Shown: positions 43,053 to 51,423, counted from the stretch's first letter. The stretch: 64,000 nucleotides of DNA from Caryophanales bacterium UBA6259 (GCA_002441135.1 DJVJ01000038.1:115758-179757), one strand, 5' to 3'. The notes: generated by a model from the letters alone, not told the origin. A program made the numbers and translations.

Positions 43053-44372
43053 ATGGGAAAACCAGTTGTAGCAATCGTAGGTAGACCAAATGTTGGCAAG
43101 TCTACAATTTTTAATCGTTTAGCAGGGCAAAGAATAGCCATTGTGGAGGATATTCCGGGAGTTACTAGAGATCGTATTTATAGTAAATCAGAGTGGTTAG
43201 ATCATCAATTTCATATCATAGATACTGGCGGTATAGAAATAGAATCAACAGATGAAATACTTGTTCAGATTAAACAACAGGCTGAACTAGCGATGGATGA
43301 AGCAGATGTAATTTTATTAATCGTTGATGGTAAAGCAGGACTTACAGAAGCTGACAAAGAAGTAGCAAATCTATTGTATAAAACAAAAAAACCAGTTGTT
43401 CTAGCGGTTAATAAAATTGATAATATCAAGATGCAACAGGAAATTTTCGAATTCTATAGTTTAGGCTTTGGAGAGCCTTATGCTATTTCTGGAGTTCATG
43501 CCATAGGACTTGGGGATATGTTGGATGCTGTTGTTGCTCATTTTCCTACTGAGGAAGAAGAGCCTTATGGAGAAGATGTGATTCGAGTGGCGCTAATTGG
43601 TAGACCAAATGTTGGTAAATCATCGTTAGTGAATGCAATTTTAGGGGAAGAACGAGTAATTGTTAGTAATGTTGCTGGAACAACCAGAGATGCTATTGAT
43701 ACTTCATTCTCTACTCCAGAGCAAAATTACGTATTAATTGATACTGCTGGAATGAGGAAAAGAGGAAAAGTATACGAATCCACAGAAAAATATAGTGTAT
43801 TAAGAGCATTAAAAGCAATTGAAGATGCAGATGTTATTTTAGTCGTGATTGATGGTGAAATGGGTATTATTGAACAGGATAAAAAAATTGCTGGCTATGC
43901 ACATGAAGCAGGTAAAGCAAGTATTATCGTGGTCAATAAATGGGACGCTGTTGAAAAAGATGATAAAACGATGCAAAAATTTACTGAAGAAATTCGAGAT
44001 CAATTCCAATTTATGGATTATGCTCCGGTGCTATTTCTTTCTGCCAAAACAAGACAAAGAGTACATAAGTTATTACCGTTAGTTAATGAGGTATCTGAAG
44101 CTCATAATATGCGCGTTTCAACCTCTTTATTAAACGAGGTGATTTCTGACGCTGTCGTTATCAATCAGCCATCAGAAAAAGGCAAAAGACTTAAAATTAA
44201 TTATGCGACTCAAGTTGCTGTAAGGCCACCAACCATTGTATTGTTTGTGAGTGATCCTGAGTTACTCCATTTTTCTTATGAGCGGTACCTTGAAAATAAA
44301 ATTCGAGCAGCCTTTCAGTTTGATGGAACACCAATAAGGATTTTGGTACGCAAAAAGAATGAAGATAACTAA
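43053..44372 (+). CDS. der: Ribosome assembly GTPase Der (EngA)
   Basis: Der has two GTPase domains and a KH-like C-terminal domain and acts in 50S maturation. The 439 residues show G1 GRPNVGKST, G3 DTGG and G4 NKID in the first domain; GRPNVGKSS, DTAGMRKRG and NKWD in the second; KH-like end after residue 350. ATG 43053 (protein opening MGKPVVAIVG) follows GAAAGG and gives the normal length; an upstream start would add nine residues without support. Confidence 0.96.
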   Translation: MGKPVVAIVGRPNVGKSTIFNRLAGQRIAIVEDIPGVTRDRIYSKSEWLDHQFHIIDTGGIEIESTDEILVQIKQQAELAMDEADVILLIVDGKAGLTEADKEVANLLYKTKKPVVLAVNKIDNIKMQQEIFEFYSLGFGEPYAISGVHAIGLGDMLDAVVAHFPTEEEEPYGEDVIRVALIGRPNVGKSSLVNAILGEERVIVSNVAGTTRDAIDTSFSTPEQNYVLIDTAGMRKRGKVYESTEKYSVLRALKAIEDADVILVVIDGEMGIIEQDKKIAGYAHEAGKASIIVVNKWDAVEKDDKTMQKFTEEIRDQFQFMDYAPVLFLSAKTRQRVHKLLPLVNEVSEAHNMRVSTSLLNEVISDAVVINQPSEKGKRLKINYATQVAVRPPTIVLFVSDPELLHFSYERYLENKIRAAFQFDGTPIRILVRKKNEDN

Positions 44373-44392
44373 ACTGTGGGAGGGATAAACAG

Positions 44393-45439
44393 TTGGGTAA
44401 TAATCAAAGAATAGCGGTTATTGGAGCAGGAAGTTGGGGAACTGCCTTAGCATTGGTATTAGCGAACAATGGAAATCAGGTTGATTTGTATACACGTCGT
44501 GAGGACCAAAAAAAGGAAATTAATGAGCGGAGAACCAATGAAAAATATCTGCCTGAAATTCAATTACCTATTGGGATAAAGGCTAGTACCAATTTAGAAG
44601 AAGTGGTTAGGGACAAGCAATTTATTCTTTTAGTTGTGCCTTCTCATTCTATGAGGGAAACATGTCAAAAGATAGAACCATTCATCAATGAAAACTCTGT
44701 TTTAATTCATGCAACAAAGGGGCTTGAAATAAATACATATAGTAGAATGAGTGAGGTCATAAAAGAAGAAATAGAAAAGATACCTATTGAAAATATAGTG
44801 GTATTATCAGGTCCTAGTCATGCTGAAGAGGTTAGCAAAAATATGCCAACCACTGTAGTTGTAGCAGGAAAAAAATTAGCTGTTGCTGAACAAGTCCAGG
44901 ATCTTTTTATGAATACAAGCTTTAGAGTATATACAAATTCTGATCTAGTAGGTGTGGAAATTGCAGGTGCGCTTAAAAACATTATAGCACTGGGAGCAGG
45001 TCTAAATGACGGCTTAGACTTTGGAGATAATGCGAAGGCTGCATTGATGACAAGGGGATTAGCAGAGATTGCTAGATTAGGAATTGAATTAGGAGCCAAT
45101 CCATTAACCTTTTCTGGTTTGGCTGGAGTAGGAGATTTAATTGTAACATGTACAAGCAAGCATAGTAGAAATTGGAGAGCCGGTTATATGCTTGGTAAAG
45201 GAGAACCTCTTGAAAGTGTATTGCATAAGATGGGAATGGTTGTAGAAGGTGTTAAAACCACAAAAGCTGCCCATTACTTAGCTGAAAAACATCATGTTCG
45301 AATGCCTATTACTAGTGAATTATTTCATGTATTATTTGAAGAAAAAAAACCAAACGATGCTGTTGGTGATCTCATGGGACGGGTAAAGACCCATGAAATG
45401 GAGGAAGTTTCTCTAACGCAAATGTTTGATAATAATTAA
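44393..45439 (+). CDS. gpsA: Glycerol-3-phosphate dehydrogenase (NAD(P)+)
   Basis: Reduces dihydroxyacetone phosphate to sn-glycerol-3-phosphate for phospholipids. The 348-residue protein has Rossmann GAGSWGTALA, SGPSHAEEV, the catalytic lysine region GALKNIIALGAG and AGVGDLIVTCTS. The TTG start at 44393 is spaced normally from GGGAGGG. Order der-gpsA matches B. subtilis. Confidence 0.96.
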   Translation: MGNNQRIAVIGAGSWGTALALVLANNGNQVDLYTRREDQKKEINERRTNEKYLPEIQLPIGIKASTNLEEVVRDKQFILLVVPSHSMRETCQKIEPFINENSVLIHATKGLEINTYSRMSEVIKEEIEKIPIENIVVLSGPSHAEEVSKNMPTTVVVAGKKLAVAEQVQDLFMNTSFRVYTNSDLVGVEIAGALKNIIALGAGLNDGLDFGDNAKAALMTRGLAEIARLGIELGANPLTFSGLAGVGDLIVTCTSKHSRNWRAGYMLGKGEPLESVLHKMGMVVEGVKTTKAAHYLAEKHHVRMPITSELFHVLFEEKKPNDAVGDLMGRVKTHEMEEVSLTQMFDNN

Positions 45440-45452
45440 AGGGTGGTATTGT

Positions 45453-45800
45453 TTGTCTATTGAAATTAATTTTCAGCCTGATAATAAAAAAATTGAAGTA
45501 AAACCTGAAACCACCATTTTAAAAGCTGCTATGCTAGCAAATATTCATTTAAGTCACAAATGTGGTGGTAGAGGTGCTTGTTTAACCTGCAAAGTTAAAG
45601 TGGAAGACCAGGGAACTCTATCAAAACCCAATATGAATGAAAAAAACAAGTTAGGTTCCAAAATTCAAGAAGAGGGCCTTCGTCTTGGTTGCCAAGCAAA
45701 GGTAATAAAAGACACGATAATCTATGTACCTGAAGATCCGTTAAAAGCGGCGATCAGAAGACAATTAGAAGCCCAGAAAACAAATAGTTGGGATGATTAA
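45453..45800 (+). CDS. [2Fe-2S] ferredoxin
   Basis: The 115-residue protein has the plant/adrenodoxin-type ligand pattern C-x5-C-x2-C plus a distal Cys (Cys37, Cys43, Cys46 in KCGGRGACLTCKV, and Cys80 in LGCQAKV) in a beta-grasp fold. It has an acidic/basic tail after residue 95. TTG 45453 is six bases behind GGGTGGT, 13 bases after gpsA, so it is likely co-transcribed with gpsA. In B. subtilis no ferredoxin is at this position before spoIVA. Electron partners are unknown. Confidence 0.85.
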   Translation: MSIEINFQPDNKKIEVKPETTILKAAMLANIHLSHKCGGRGACLTCKVKVEDQGTLSKPNMNEKNKLGSKIQEEGLRLGCQAKVIKDTIIYVPEDPLKAAIRRQLEAQKTNSWDD

Positions 45801-45827
45801 AAGAGCGTAAATGCTCTTTTTTTTTTT
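45799..45827 (+). terminator. Terminator after the [2Fe-2S] ferredoxin gene
   Basis: AAAAGAGC/GCTCTTTT with six-base loop and a long T-run. Confidence 0.92.
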
Positions 45828-45935
45828 AGTCATATTTGGTTTTAAAACGCCATATACATTAGATATTTGAAACAACTATGAACAAGCAACTTTTTCAAAA
45901 AAAATAAAAGCTTTCTGCAAAAAATTTGATTTTAG

Positions 45936-45964
45936 GTCATAATGATTAAATTTAATCATATATT
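45936..45964 (+). promoter_or_regulatory. Candidate sigma-E promoter of spoIVA
   Basis: GTCATAAT (45936-45943) and CATATATT (45957-45964) separated by 13 bases resemble the mother-cell sigma-E consensus. spoIVA is a sigma-E gene in B. subtilis, which supports the call. The leader is about 90 bases. Confidence 0.5.
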
Positions 45965-46062
45965 TATACTGTCCAATTTAGGGTACGAGTCGTTTTAGCC
46001 TATGGGGAGGGATGGCTTTAAAATCATTAAGGTTTTCCTAGTTTATAAGAGGAGGGATACAG

Positions 46063-47541
46063 TTGGAAAAGTTCGATATCTTTAAAGACATTGCAGAACG
46101 AACAGGTGGAGACATCTATATTGGTGTAGTTGGTGCAGTAAGAACAGGTAAATCCACATTTATTAAAAAATTTATGGAAACCTTAGTATTACCCAACATT
46201 TTAAATGAAAACGATAAAACAAGAGCTATTGATGAATTGCCACAAAGTGCAGCTGGAAGAACTATCATGACTACAGAGCCAAAATTTGTGCCTAATCAAG
46301 CAGTTCAAATTCATGTTGATGAAGGTCTAGACATCAATGTGAGGCTTGTAGATTGTGTTGGTTATGCTGTAACAGAGGCAAAGGGCTATGAAGATGAAAA
46401 TGGTCCAAGAATGGTTAATACCCCATGGTTTGAAGAGCCAATTCCTTTCCAGGAGGCTGCTGAGATTGGTACAAGAAAGGTTATTCAAGAACATTCGACT
46501 ATAGGTGTTCTTATGACCACTGACGGTACTATCACAGATATTTCTAGAGATGCATATGTGGAAGCCGAAGAAAGGGTTGTAGCGGAGCTAAAAGAAGTAG
46601 GAAAACCATTTATAATGATTCTAAACTCTACTGATCCTTACTCCGAGGAAGCGCAACTTTTATCGGAGGAATTATCACAGAAGTACGATATCCCTGTTTT
46701 AGCGATGAGTGTTGCCAATATGAAGGATGATGATATTACAAGTGTTTTACGAGAGGTACTGTTTGAATTCCCGGTACATGAGGTAAATGTAAATCTTCCA
46801 AGCTGGGTAATGGTACTCAATGAGGACCATTGGTTAAGAAAAAATCTTGAAGAATCTGTTCAAGGAACAGTTCAGGATATTCGTCGCTTAAGAGATGTTC
46901 GAGTTGTGGTAGATCAATTTAAAGAATTTGAGTTTATTGATGATGCCACATTAGCAGATATGGATATGGGCTTAGGTGTAGCTGAAATTGATTTATTTGC
47001 TCCTGATGAGCTCTATGATCAGATACTGATGGAAGTTGTAGGAGTAGAAATTAAGGGTAAAGATCATCTTCTTCAATTGATGGTGGAATTCTCTACTGCG
47101 AAAGCGCAATATGATAAGGTTGCTGAAGCATTAGCAATGGTAAAACAAACCGGCTATGGAATTGCTACACCACAGTTAGAAGATATGACTTTAGATGAAC
47201 CAGAATTAATTCGACAAGGCTCAAGATTTGGACTACGTCTTAAAGCAACTGCACCTTCTATCCATATGATAAAGGTAGATGTAGAATCAGAATTTGCACC
47301 GATTATTGGCTCAGAAACACAAAGTCAAGAATTGTTACGTTACTTAATGCAGGATTTTGAAGAAGACCCACTTAAAATGTGGAACTCCGATATTTTCGGT
47401 CGCTCTTTAGCGAGTATCGTTCGTGAAGGAATTTCAGCGAAATTATCGATGATGCCAGATAATGCTCGATATAAGCTTAAAGAAACACTAGAGAGAATTA
47501 TAAATGAAGGAAATGGTGGATTAATCGCAATTATTCTTTAG
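46063..47541 (+). CDS. spoIVA: Spore coat morphogenetic ATPase SpoIVA
   Basis: SpoIVA polymerises on the forespore outer membrane using ATP hydrolysis and forms the coat basement layer. The 492-residue protein opens MEKFDIFKDIAERTGGDIY, with Walker A GAVRTGKST, VDCVGYAV and the conserved C-terminal end after GRSLASIVREGISAKLSMMP. The TTG start follows AGAGGAGGG. Length equals B. subtilis SpoIVA. It is flanked by terminators, so it is a single-gene unit. Confidence 0.97.
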   Translation: MEKFDIFKDIAERTGGDIYIGVVGAVRTGKSTFIKKFMETLVLPNILNENDKTRAIDELPQSAAGRTIMTTEPKFVPNQAVQIHVDEGLDINVRLVDCVGYAVTEAKGYEDENGPRMVNTPWFEEPIPFQEAAEIGTRKVIQEHSTIGVLMTTDGTITDISRDAYVEAEERVVAELKEVGKPFIMILNSTDPYSEEAQLLSEELSQKYDIPVLAMSVANMKDDDITSVLREVLFEFPVHEVNVNLPSWVMVLNEDHWLRKNLEESVQGTVQDIRRLRDVRVVVDQFKEFEFIDDATLADMDMGLGVAEIDLFAPDELYDQILMEVVGVEIKGKDHLLQLMVEFSTAKAQYDKVAEALAMVKQTGYGIATPQLEDMTLDEPELIRQGSRFGLRLKATAPSIHMIKVDVESEFAPIIGSETQSQELLRYLMQDFEEDPLKMWNSDIFGRSLASIVREGISAKLSMMPDNARYKLKETLERIINEGNGGLIAIIL

Positions 47542-47573
47542 GAATAATTGGAAATAAATAGGATGTTAGTCAT

Positions 47574-47600
47574 AAAATGCGCTCTTTGAGTGCATTTTTT
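47574..47600 (+). terminator. Terminator after spoIVA
   Basis: AATGC-CTC/GAG-GCATT imperfect stem followed by TTTTTT. Confidence 0.82.
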
Positions 47601-47632
47601 GTTATCTAATTAATGATTTTTTAAAAAAACCC

Positions 47633-47661
47633 TTGAATTTACTGGATTTGTATATTACGAT
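47633..47661 (+). promoter_or_regulatory. Probable sigma-A promoter of hup
   Basis: TTGAAT (47633-47638) and TACGAT (47656-47661), 17-base spacer. The leader would be about 105 bases. Confidence 0.5.
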
Positions 47662-47772
47662 ATGCTTGTCACATAAAAATAAAGAAATCTTTTCAAATGA
47701 AGTATAAAATTAGTAAAAACGGGTAGACATTGATAATAATAGGAAACTCTTCCTTGGGAGGAGGTGAAGACA

Positions 47773-48045
47773 TTGAATAAAACAGAATTGATTACTAAAG
47801 TAGCTGAAATGACAGAATTAACAAAAAAAGATGCAACAAAAGCTGTTGATGCTGTTTTTGCATCCATCTCTGATGCATTACAAGATGGAGATAAAGTTCA
47901 AATCATTGGTTTTGGTAACTTTGAGGTACGTGAGCGTTCTGCTCGTAAAGGTAGAAACCCTCAAACTGGTGAAGAGATCGAAATCTCTGCAAGCAAGGTG
48001 CCTGCATTTAAACCAGGTAAAGCTTTAAAAGATGTTGTTAAATAA
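47773..48045 (+). CDS. hup: DNA-binding protein HU
   Basis: The 90-residue nucleoid protein has the HU signature: MNKTELITKVAEMTELTKKDA at the N-terminus, GFGNFEVRERSARKGRNPQTGEEI (beta-arm, Pro in RNP) and PAFKPGKALKDVV. I choose TTG 47773 because it gives the canonical HU start behind GGGAGGAGGTGA; a GTG nine bases upstream overlaps the ribosome site. Position between spoIVA and folE is that of hbs in B. subtilis. Confidence 0.96.
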   Translation: MNKTELITKVAEMTELTKKDATKAVDAVFASISDALQDGDKVQIIGFGNFEVRERSARKGRNPQTGEEIEISASKVPAFKPGKALKDVVK

Positions 48046-48063
48046 GAATCATTACATAATTTA

Positions 48064-48099
48064 AAAAAGGGAGTCGCACTTGTGTGGCTCTTCTTTTTT
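48064..48099 (+). terminator. Terminator after hup
   Basis: GAGTCGCAC/GTGTGGCTC stem with two G-U pairs, then TTCTTTTTT. Confidence 0.8.
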
Positions 48100-48127
48100 G
48101 ATTTTTCCCCAAATATCATGTTAAAAT
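48098..48127 (+). promoter_or_regulatory. Probable sigma-A promoter of folE
   Basis: TTGATT (48098-48103) and TAAAAT (48122-48127), 18-base spacer, starting in the U-run of the hup terminator. Confidence 0.5.
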
Positions 48128-48162
48128 GATTTTGCTTTTGGTAACTGAAGGAGGTTTCAAGC

Positions 48163-48720
48163 ATGAATCATGATTTAATAAAAGATGGTGTTAAATTAAT
48201 TTTAAAGGGAATAGGGGAAAATGCAGAGCGCGAAGGCTTAATTGCAACACCTGATCGAGTCGCAAGAATGTATCAGGAGGTTTTCTCTGGTTTAGAGCAA
48301 GATCCAAAGGATTATTTTGATGTAGTATTTAGTGAAGAGTATGAAGAAGTTGTTTTAGTGAAGGATATTCCTTTTTACTCTATGTGTGAGCATCATTTGG
48401 TTCCTTTCTTTGGAGTGGCGCATGTGGCATATATTCCAAAGAACGGAAAGGTAACAGGATTAAGTAAATTAGCAAGAGCTGTCGAAGCGGTCGCAAAACG
48501 ACCACAAGTACAGGAAAGAATGACAGATACGATTGCTAAAGCGATAATGGATAAATTAGAACCCCATGGTGTTTTTGTGATGATTGAAGCAGAACACTTA
48601 TGCATGACGATGAGAGGGGTTAAAAAACCAGGTTCTAAAACAGTGACAACAACTGCATTAGGCAAGTATAAAGAAGATCAACAAATGAGAAGTGAACTAT
48701 TACAACTTATCCGTGCATAA
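48163..48720 (+). CDS. folE: GTP cyclohydrolase I
   Basis: First enzyme of folate synthesis, converting GTP to dihydroneopterin triphosphate. The 185 residues include ENAEREGLIATPDRVARMY, the zinc ligands CEHH and AEHLCMTMRGV, and HVAYIPKNGKVTGLSKLAR. AAGGAGG precedes the ATG. In B. subtilis this is mtrA, upstream of mtrB (TRAP); here a tRNA and a LysM gene have come between the two. Confidence 0.96.
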   Translation: MNHDLIKDGVKLILKGIGENAEREGLIATPDRVARMYQEVFSGLEQDPKDYFDVVFSEEYEEVVLVKDIPFYSMCEHHLVPFFGVAHVAYIPKNGKVTGLSKLARAVEAVAKRPQVQERMTDTIAKAIMDKLEPHGVFVMIEAEHLCMTMRGVKKPGSKTVTTTALGKYKEDQQMRSELLQLIRA

Positions 48721-48788
48721 AGAAACGTATCCAAACTTAGTATTGCAATATTATAAGTTCTTATAATAAAATAATTATTAGACCTAGT

Positions 48789-48865
48789 CGGGACGTAGCG
48801 CAGCTCGGTAGCGCGCACCCTTGGGGTGGGTGAGGTCGCAGGTTCAAATCCTGTCGTTCCGACCA
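48789..48865 (+). tRNA. tRNA-Pro (GGG anticodon)
   Basis: 77 bases fold as a cloverleaf: acceptor CGGGACG/CGTTCCG, D-arm GCGC/GCGC with loop AGCTCGGTA, anticodon stem CACCC/GGGTG with loop TTGGGGT (anticodon GGG at loop positions 3-5), T-arm GCAGG/CCTGT with loop TTCAAAT, discriminator A and an encoded CCA. A terminator hairpin follows about 18 bases later. Confidence 0.95.
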
Positions 48866-48882
48866 TTAAATTCGATTGTACA

Positions 48883-48907
48883 GTACCTCTTTAGAGGTGC
48901 TTTTTTT
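48883..48907 (+). terminator. Terminator after tRNA-Pro
   Basis: GTACCTC/GAGGTGC around TTTA, followed by seven T. Confidence 0.88.
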
Positions 48908-48937
48908 ATTTAATAGAGAAAAACTTTCTAAATAAAG

Positions 48938-48960
48938 AAAAAGCCGCCGATCTCGGCAGC
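48938..48960 (-). terminator. Terminator of the LysM gene (minus strand)
   Basis: On the minus strand GCTGCCGA/TCGGCGGC followed by TTTTTC, immediately downstream of the LysM gene. Confidence 0.88.
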
Positions 48961-48975
48961 CTATCCGTTAGTCTA

Positions 48976-49284
48976 CTATTCAAATGAACCTGTTCTACCC
49001 TGCTCTAATCTTGTAACCCTTCTTGCGAGCTGATCATGTGCACGTTCTAGTTGTCGATACTGTCTTTCTAATCTAGTTACTCTTTGTTCTAAATCAGTGG
49101 ACGGTGGAGTAGGAGGATATGTTGGTGGAGTGGGTTGGCTTGGTATAGGAATAATAAGAGTTTGACCTACATAAATAAAGCTTGGGTTAATAATACCATT
49201 AGCAAGCATTATCGCTTGTGGAGTAACCCCAAAACGTTGGGCGATAGACCATAAAGTATCTCCTGTACGAACTATATAAGTCAT
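48976..49284 (-). CDS. LysM-domain protein with coiled-coil tail
   Basis: The 102-residue protein has one LysM domain (MTYIVRTGDTLWSIAQRFGV to QTLIIPIP, about 1-48), a Pro-rich linker (PSQPTPPTYPPTPPSTD) and an Arg/Gln/Leu heptad tail with repeated RVTRLE, likely a coiled coil. No signal peptide is present, which is typical of mother-cell spore proteins that target cortex or coat through LysM (inference). ATG 49284 follows GGAGGT with eight-base spacing. It is divergent from mtrB. Confidence 0.8.
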   Translation of the reverse strand: MTYIVRTGDTLWSIAQRFGVTPQAIMLANGIINPSFIYVGQTLIIPIPSQPTPPTYPPTPPSTDLEQRVTRLERQYRQLERAHDQLARRVTRLEQGRTGSFE

Positions 49285-49344
49285 TAAAATCAACCTCCAT
49301 TTAAACTATATAGACTTTAGGTGTTAGCTTCTATAGTTTATGGG

Positions 49345-49385
49345 ATTGGGGGCAAGAATGTGCGAATGCACATTACCCAATTTTT
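49345..49385 (+). terminator. Orphan hairpin with U-run upstream of mtrB
   Basis: ATTGGG/CCCAAT outer stem and perfect AATGTGC/GCACATT inner stem around GAAT, followed by TTTTT on the + strand. No + strand gene ends here, so it may belong to an unannotated short transcript or shield the LysM promoter region. Confidence 0.65.
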
Positions 49386-49406
49386 ATCGATAAAAAGTTG
49401 AAATCG

Positions 49407-49435
49407 TTTGCATTTTTTTTAATATAAAGTAAAAT
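49407..49435 (+). promoter_or_regulatory. Probable sigma-A promoter of mtrB
   Basis: TTTGCA (49407-49412) and TAAAAT (49430-49435), 17-base spacer, 55 bases before the mtrB start. Confidence 0.55.
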
Positions 49436-49489
49436 GAAAGAAGTTAAAATAGAGCAAAGCAAAACGAGAAACAGAGACGAGGGATAAAT

Positions 49490-49711
49490 ATGTCAAATTC
49501 AGATAATAGCTTTTTTATCATTAAAGCACTAGAAAATGGAGTTAATGTAATTGGGTTGACAAGGGGAAAAGATACGAAGTTTCACCATTTGGAGAAGCTA
49601 GACAAAGGTGAGATAATGATAGCACAATTTACGGAGCATACCTCTGCTGTTAAGGTTAGAGGAAAAGCAGAAATTACTACCTCCTTTGGTAATATAAAAA
49701 CAGAAGAATAG
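49490..49711 (+). CDS. mtrB: Tryptophan RNA-binding attenuation protein TRAP
   Basis: TRAP is an 11-mer ring that binds GAG/UAG repeats in trp leader RNAs when tryptophan is bound. The 73-residue protein contains FFIIKALENGVNVIGLTRG, DTKFHHLEKLDKGE and AQFTEHTSAVKVRGKAE, including the KVRG RNA-binding residues. The ATG follows GACGAGGG. No trp biosynthetic gene is in the window, although the aro genes that precede trp in B. subtilis are present. Confidence 0.96.
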   Translation: MSNSDNSFFIIKALENGVNVIGLTRGKDTKFHHLEKLDKGEIMIAQFTEHTSAVKVRGKAEITTSFGNIKTEE

Positions 49712-49718
49712 CTTTATC

Positions 49719-49750
49719 AACAAGCTGGAAAAGAGCCGGCTTGTTTTTTT
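49719..49750 (+). terminator. Terminator after mtrB
   Basis: AACAAGCTGG/CCGGCTTGTT with a run of seven or more T. Confidence 0.92.
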
Positions 49751-49771
49751 CATCGCATCTTGTTGATTAAT

Positions 49772-49799
49772 GCTTGGCATAAGACAAGTTTTTTCTAAT
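49772..49799. repeat. Dispersed hairpin repeat, copy D (partial)
   Basis: GCTTGGCATAAGACAAG followed by TTTTTTCTAAT, a variant of the right half of the complete copy at 60468-60520. It ends 23 bases before the next start codon, so it should lie in that gene's leader. Confidence 0.55.
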
Positions 49800-49822
49800 A
49801 AGATGTAATGGAGGTGTAAATT

Positions 49823-50341
49823 ATGTTAAAAATAAGAACTTTATCAAAAGGTATGCTTTCAGCTTTAATTCTATCTGTAATTATTGCTTTAATGATTAGT
49901 TATATTCCTTACCAGCAGTTGATGAATTACAATCAGGCATTGCCAGTATTTAAGACGCAAACTATGGAATTGAATGATTATAATCTTGTGGATTTTGTAA
50001 GCATATTGCCAACAGATATTCCGATAAAAACAGTAATTTTTAAACAACAAAAGCTTGAGATTGATTTGGTTATCGACAAAAATAATCCATCACAGATAGA
50101 AAATATTTATCAAGATTTGTATTTTATCATTAAGCAAGGATTGGTGAATACTACAAATATTCATCAAATGGTATTGCGAGTTTTTGTAGGTGATAAAAAC
50201 AGCTTATATGTTAGCACGATTGCACAAAAAAAAGATATTGCTAATAATTCTAAAATGATCCTTTATAAAAATACCGATTATAAAGCTTTTATTGAAAATT
50301 ACTTTGGATTAACCTATGGAAACATTATGAAAATCAATTAA
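49823..50341 (+). CDS. Uncharacterised membrane-anchored protein
   Basis: No family recognised. The 172-residue protein has one N-terminal membrane helix (MLSALILSVIIALMISYIP) and a mixed alpha/beta outer domain. That domain has a regular strand-helix pattern (IDLVIDKNNPSQIENIYQD, MVLRVFVGDKNSLYVS), and the protein ends in ENYFGLTYGNIMKIN. It has a good ribosome site (GGAGGTG). It precedes hepS and may be transcribed separately. Confidence 0.65.
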   Translation: MLKIRTLSKGMLSALILSVIIALMISYIPYQQLMNYNQALPVFKTQTMELNDYNLVDFVSILPTDIPIKTVIFKQQKLEIDLVIDKNNPSQIENIYQDLYFIIKQGLVNTTNIHQMVLRVFVGDKNSLYVSTIAQKKDIANNSKMILYKNTDYKAFIENYFGLTYGNIMKIN

Positions 50342-50506
50342 AACTGGGAATAAAACATTGTTGATAAAATCTGTTTCCTTGTTCATAATTATGTTATACT
50401 TGTTTTTGCAAGGACAAGTGTTATCTATAATAACGTGATTAACTTAAAAAAAAATATAATAAAGATCTTTCTTGTAGATAAGACTTTAAATCTGGGGGAT
50501 CGAAAT

Positions 50507-51409
50507 ATGACATTGACGCATAGCTCTTTTCGTTTAGAAATAGATGAAATATCATCTGAAATTCATAAGTTAACCCAAAATTTATATATTGAAAAAAATG
50601 TAACCACCAAGCCTGATGTTCCTGCATTACGTATACAGCTGCTCAATCTTTTTTTACATGATGCTGCTGTTCCTAAGCAGTTAAGAAAGGCTTATTGTGT
50701 TACTGCTGGGCTTATTCAAATGGGCTTAGATTTACATGAGTCTATTACAGTTCAGAAGGAAATTCAGGATAAGGCAATTCGCAATCGACAATTATCTATT
50801 CTTGCTGGAGATTATTTTAGTAGTAAATACTATGCTTTGCTTTCACAATACAATCTGATTGATGGTGTGAAAAAACTTGCGAATGGAATTAAAAAGATAA
50901 ATATTGCAAAGATGAGACTATATACCAATATTCAAAATGAAGAGATGTTATATAGTGATGAAATTTTAGAGGTTGTTAAAGAAAAAGAAAGCAGTTTGTA
51001 CACTCAGTTTCTAGATGAAACATCCTCAGAATCAAGAAGAAACCAATGGCATCATCTGATTACTGATATGATAACATTATTTACCTTGTTAGATGAATTG
51101 CAACAAAAACAAAATTATCTTTACCGTAATCAGTTCTCATTTCATCTTGTGAATCATTATGCAAACTATAATGAAAAATTAGAGGTACAGAATTTAGTGT
51201 ATTCAGAGCTAAAAAGCAAAATGAAAAAGCTTTATCTTAAATATGATATCCAAGGTAAGATTGAAGATATTATGCAACACCTTTATAATTCACTAAAAGA
51301 GAGAGTTGTTCAATTAGATAATCCTGCTATAATTGGTGAATTACAGCTGATGCTAGATCATTATGAAAGCACCTTTCAACTACAAATGAAAGTAGCTAAG
51401 GAAATTTAA
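50507..51409 (+). CDS. hepS: Heptaprenyl diphosphate synthase component I
   Basis: HepS is the small regulatory subunit that, with HepT, makes the C35 side chain of menaquinone-7. The 300-residue helical protein lacks DDxxD motifs but has KQLRKAYCVTAGLIQMGLDLHE and LAGDYFSSKYYALLSQ, typical of the HEPPP_synt_1 family. ATG 50507 follows CTGGGGG. It is longer than B. subtilis HepS (251 aa), mainly at the C-terminus. The operon order hepS-menG-hepT is conserved. Confidence 0.9.
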   Translation: MTLTHSSFRLEIDEISSEIHKLTQNLYIEKNVTTKPDVPALRIQLLNLFLHDAAVPKQLRKAYCVTAGLIQMGLDLHESITVQKEIQDKAIRNRQLSILAGDYFSSKYYALLSQYNLIDGVKKLANGIKKINIAKMRLYTNIQNEEMLYSDEILEVVKEKESSLYTQFLDETSSESRRNQWHHLITDMITLFTLLDELQQKQNYLYRNQFSFHLVNHYANYNEKLEVQNLVYSELKSKMKKLYLKYDIQGKIEDIMQHLYNSLKERVVQLDNPAIIGELQLMLDHYESTFQLQMKVAKEI

Positions 51410-51423
51410 TTGGAGGGAAAATA

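Noticed and set aside
48678..48866. Minus-strand frame overlapping tRNA-Pro and the folE end
   Set aside because: It is the familiar spurious translation across a tRNA gene (GTTGFEPATSP type).
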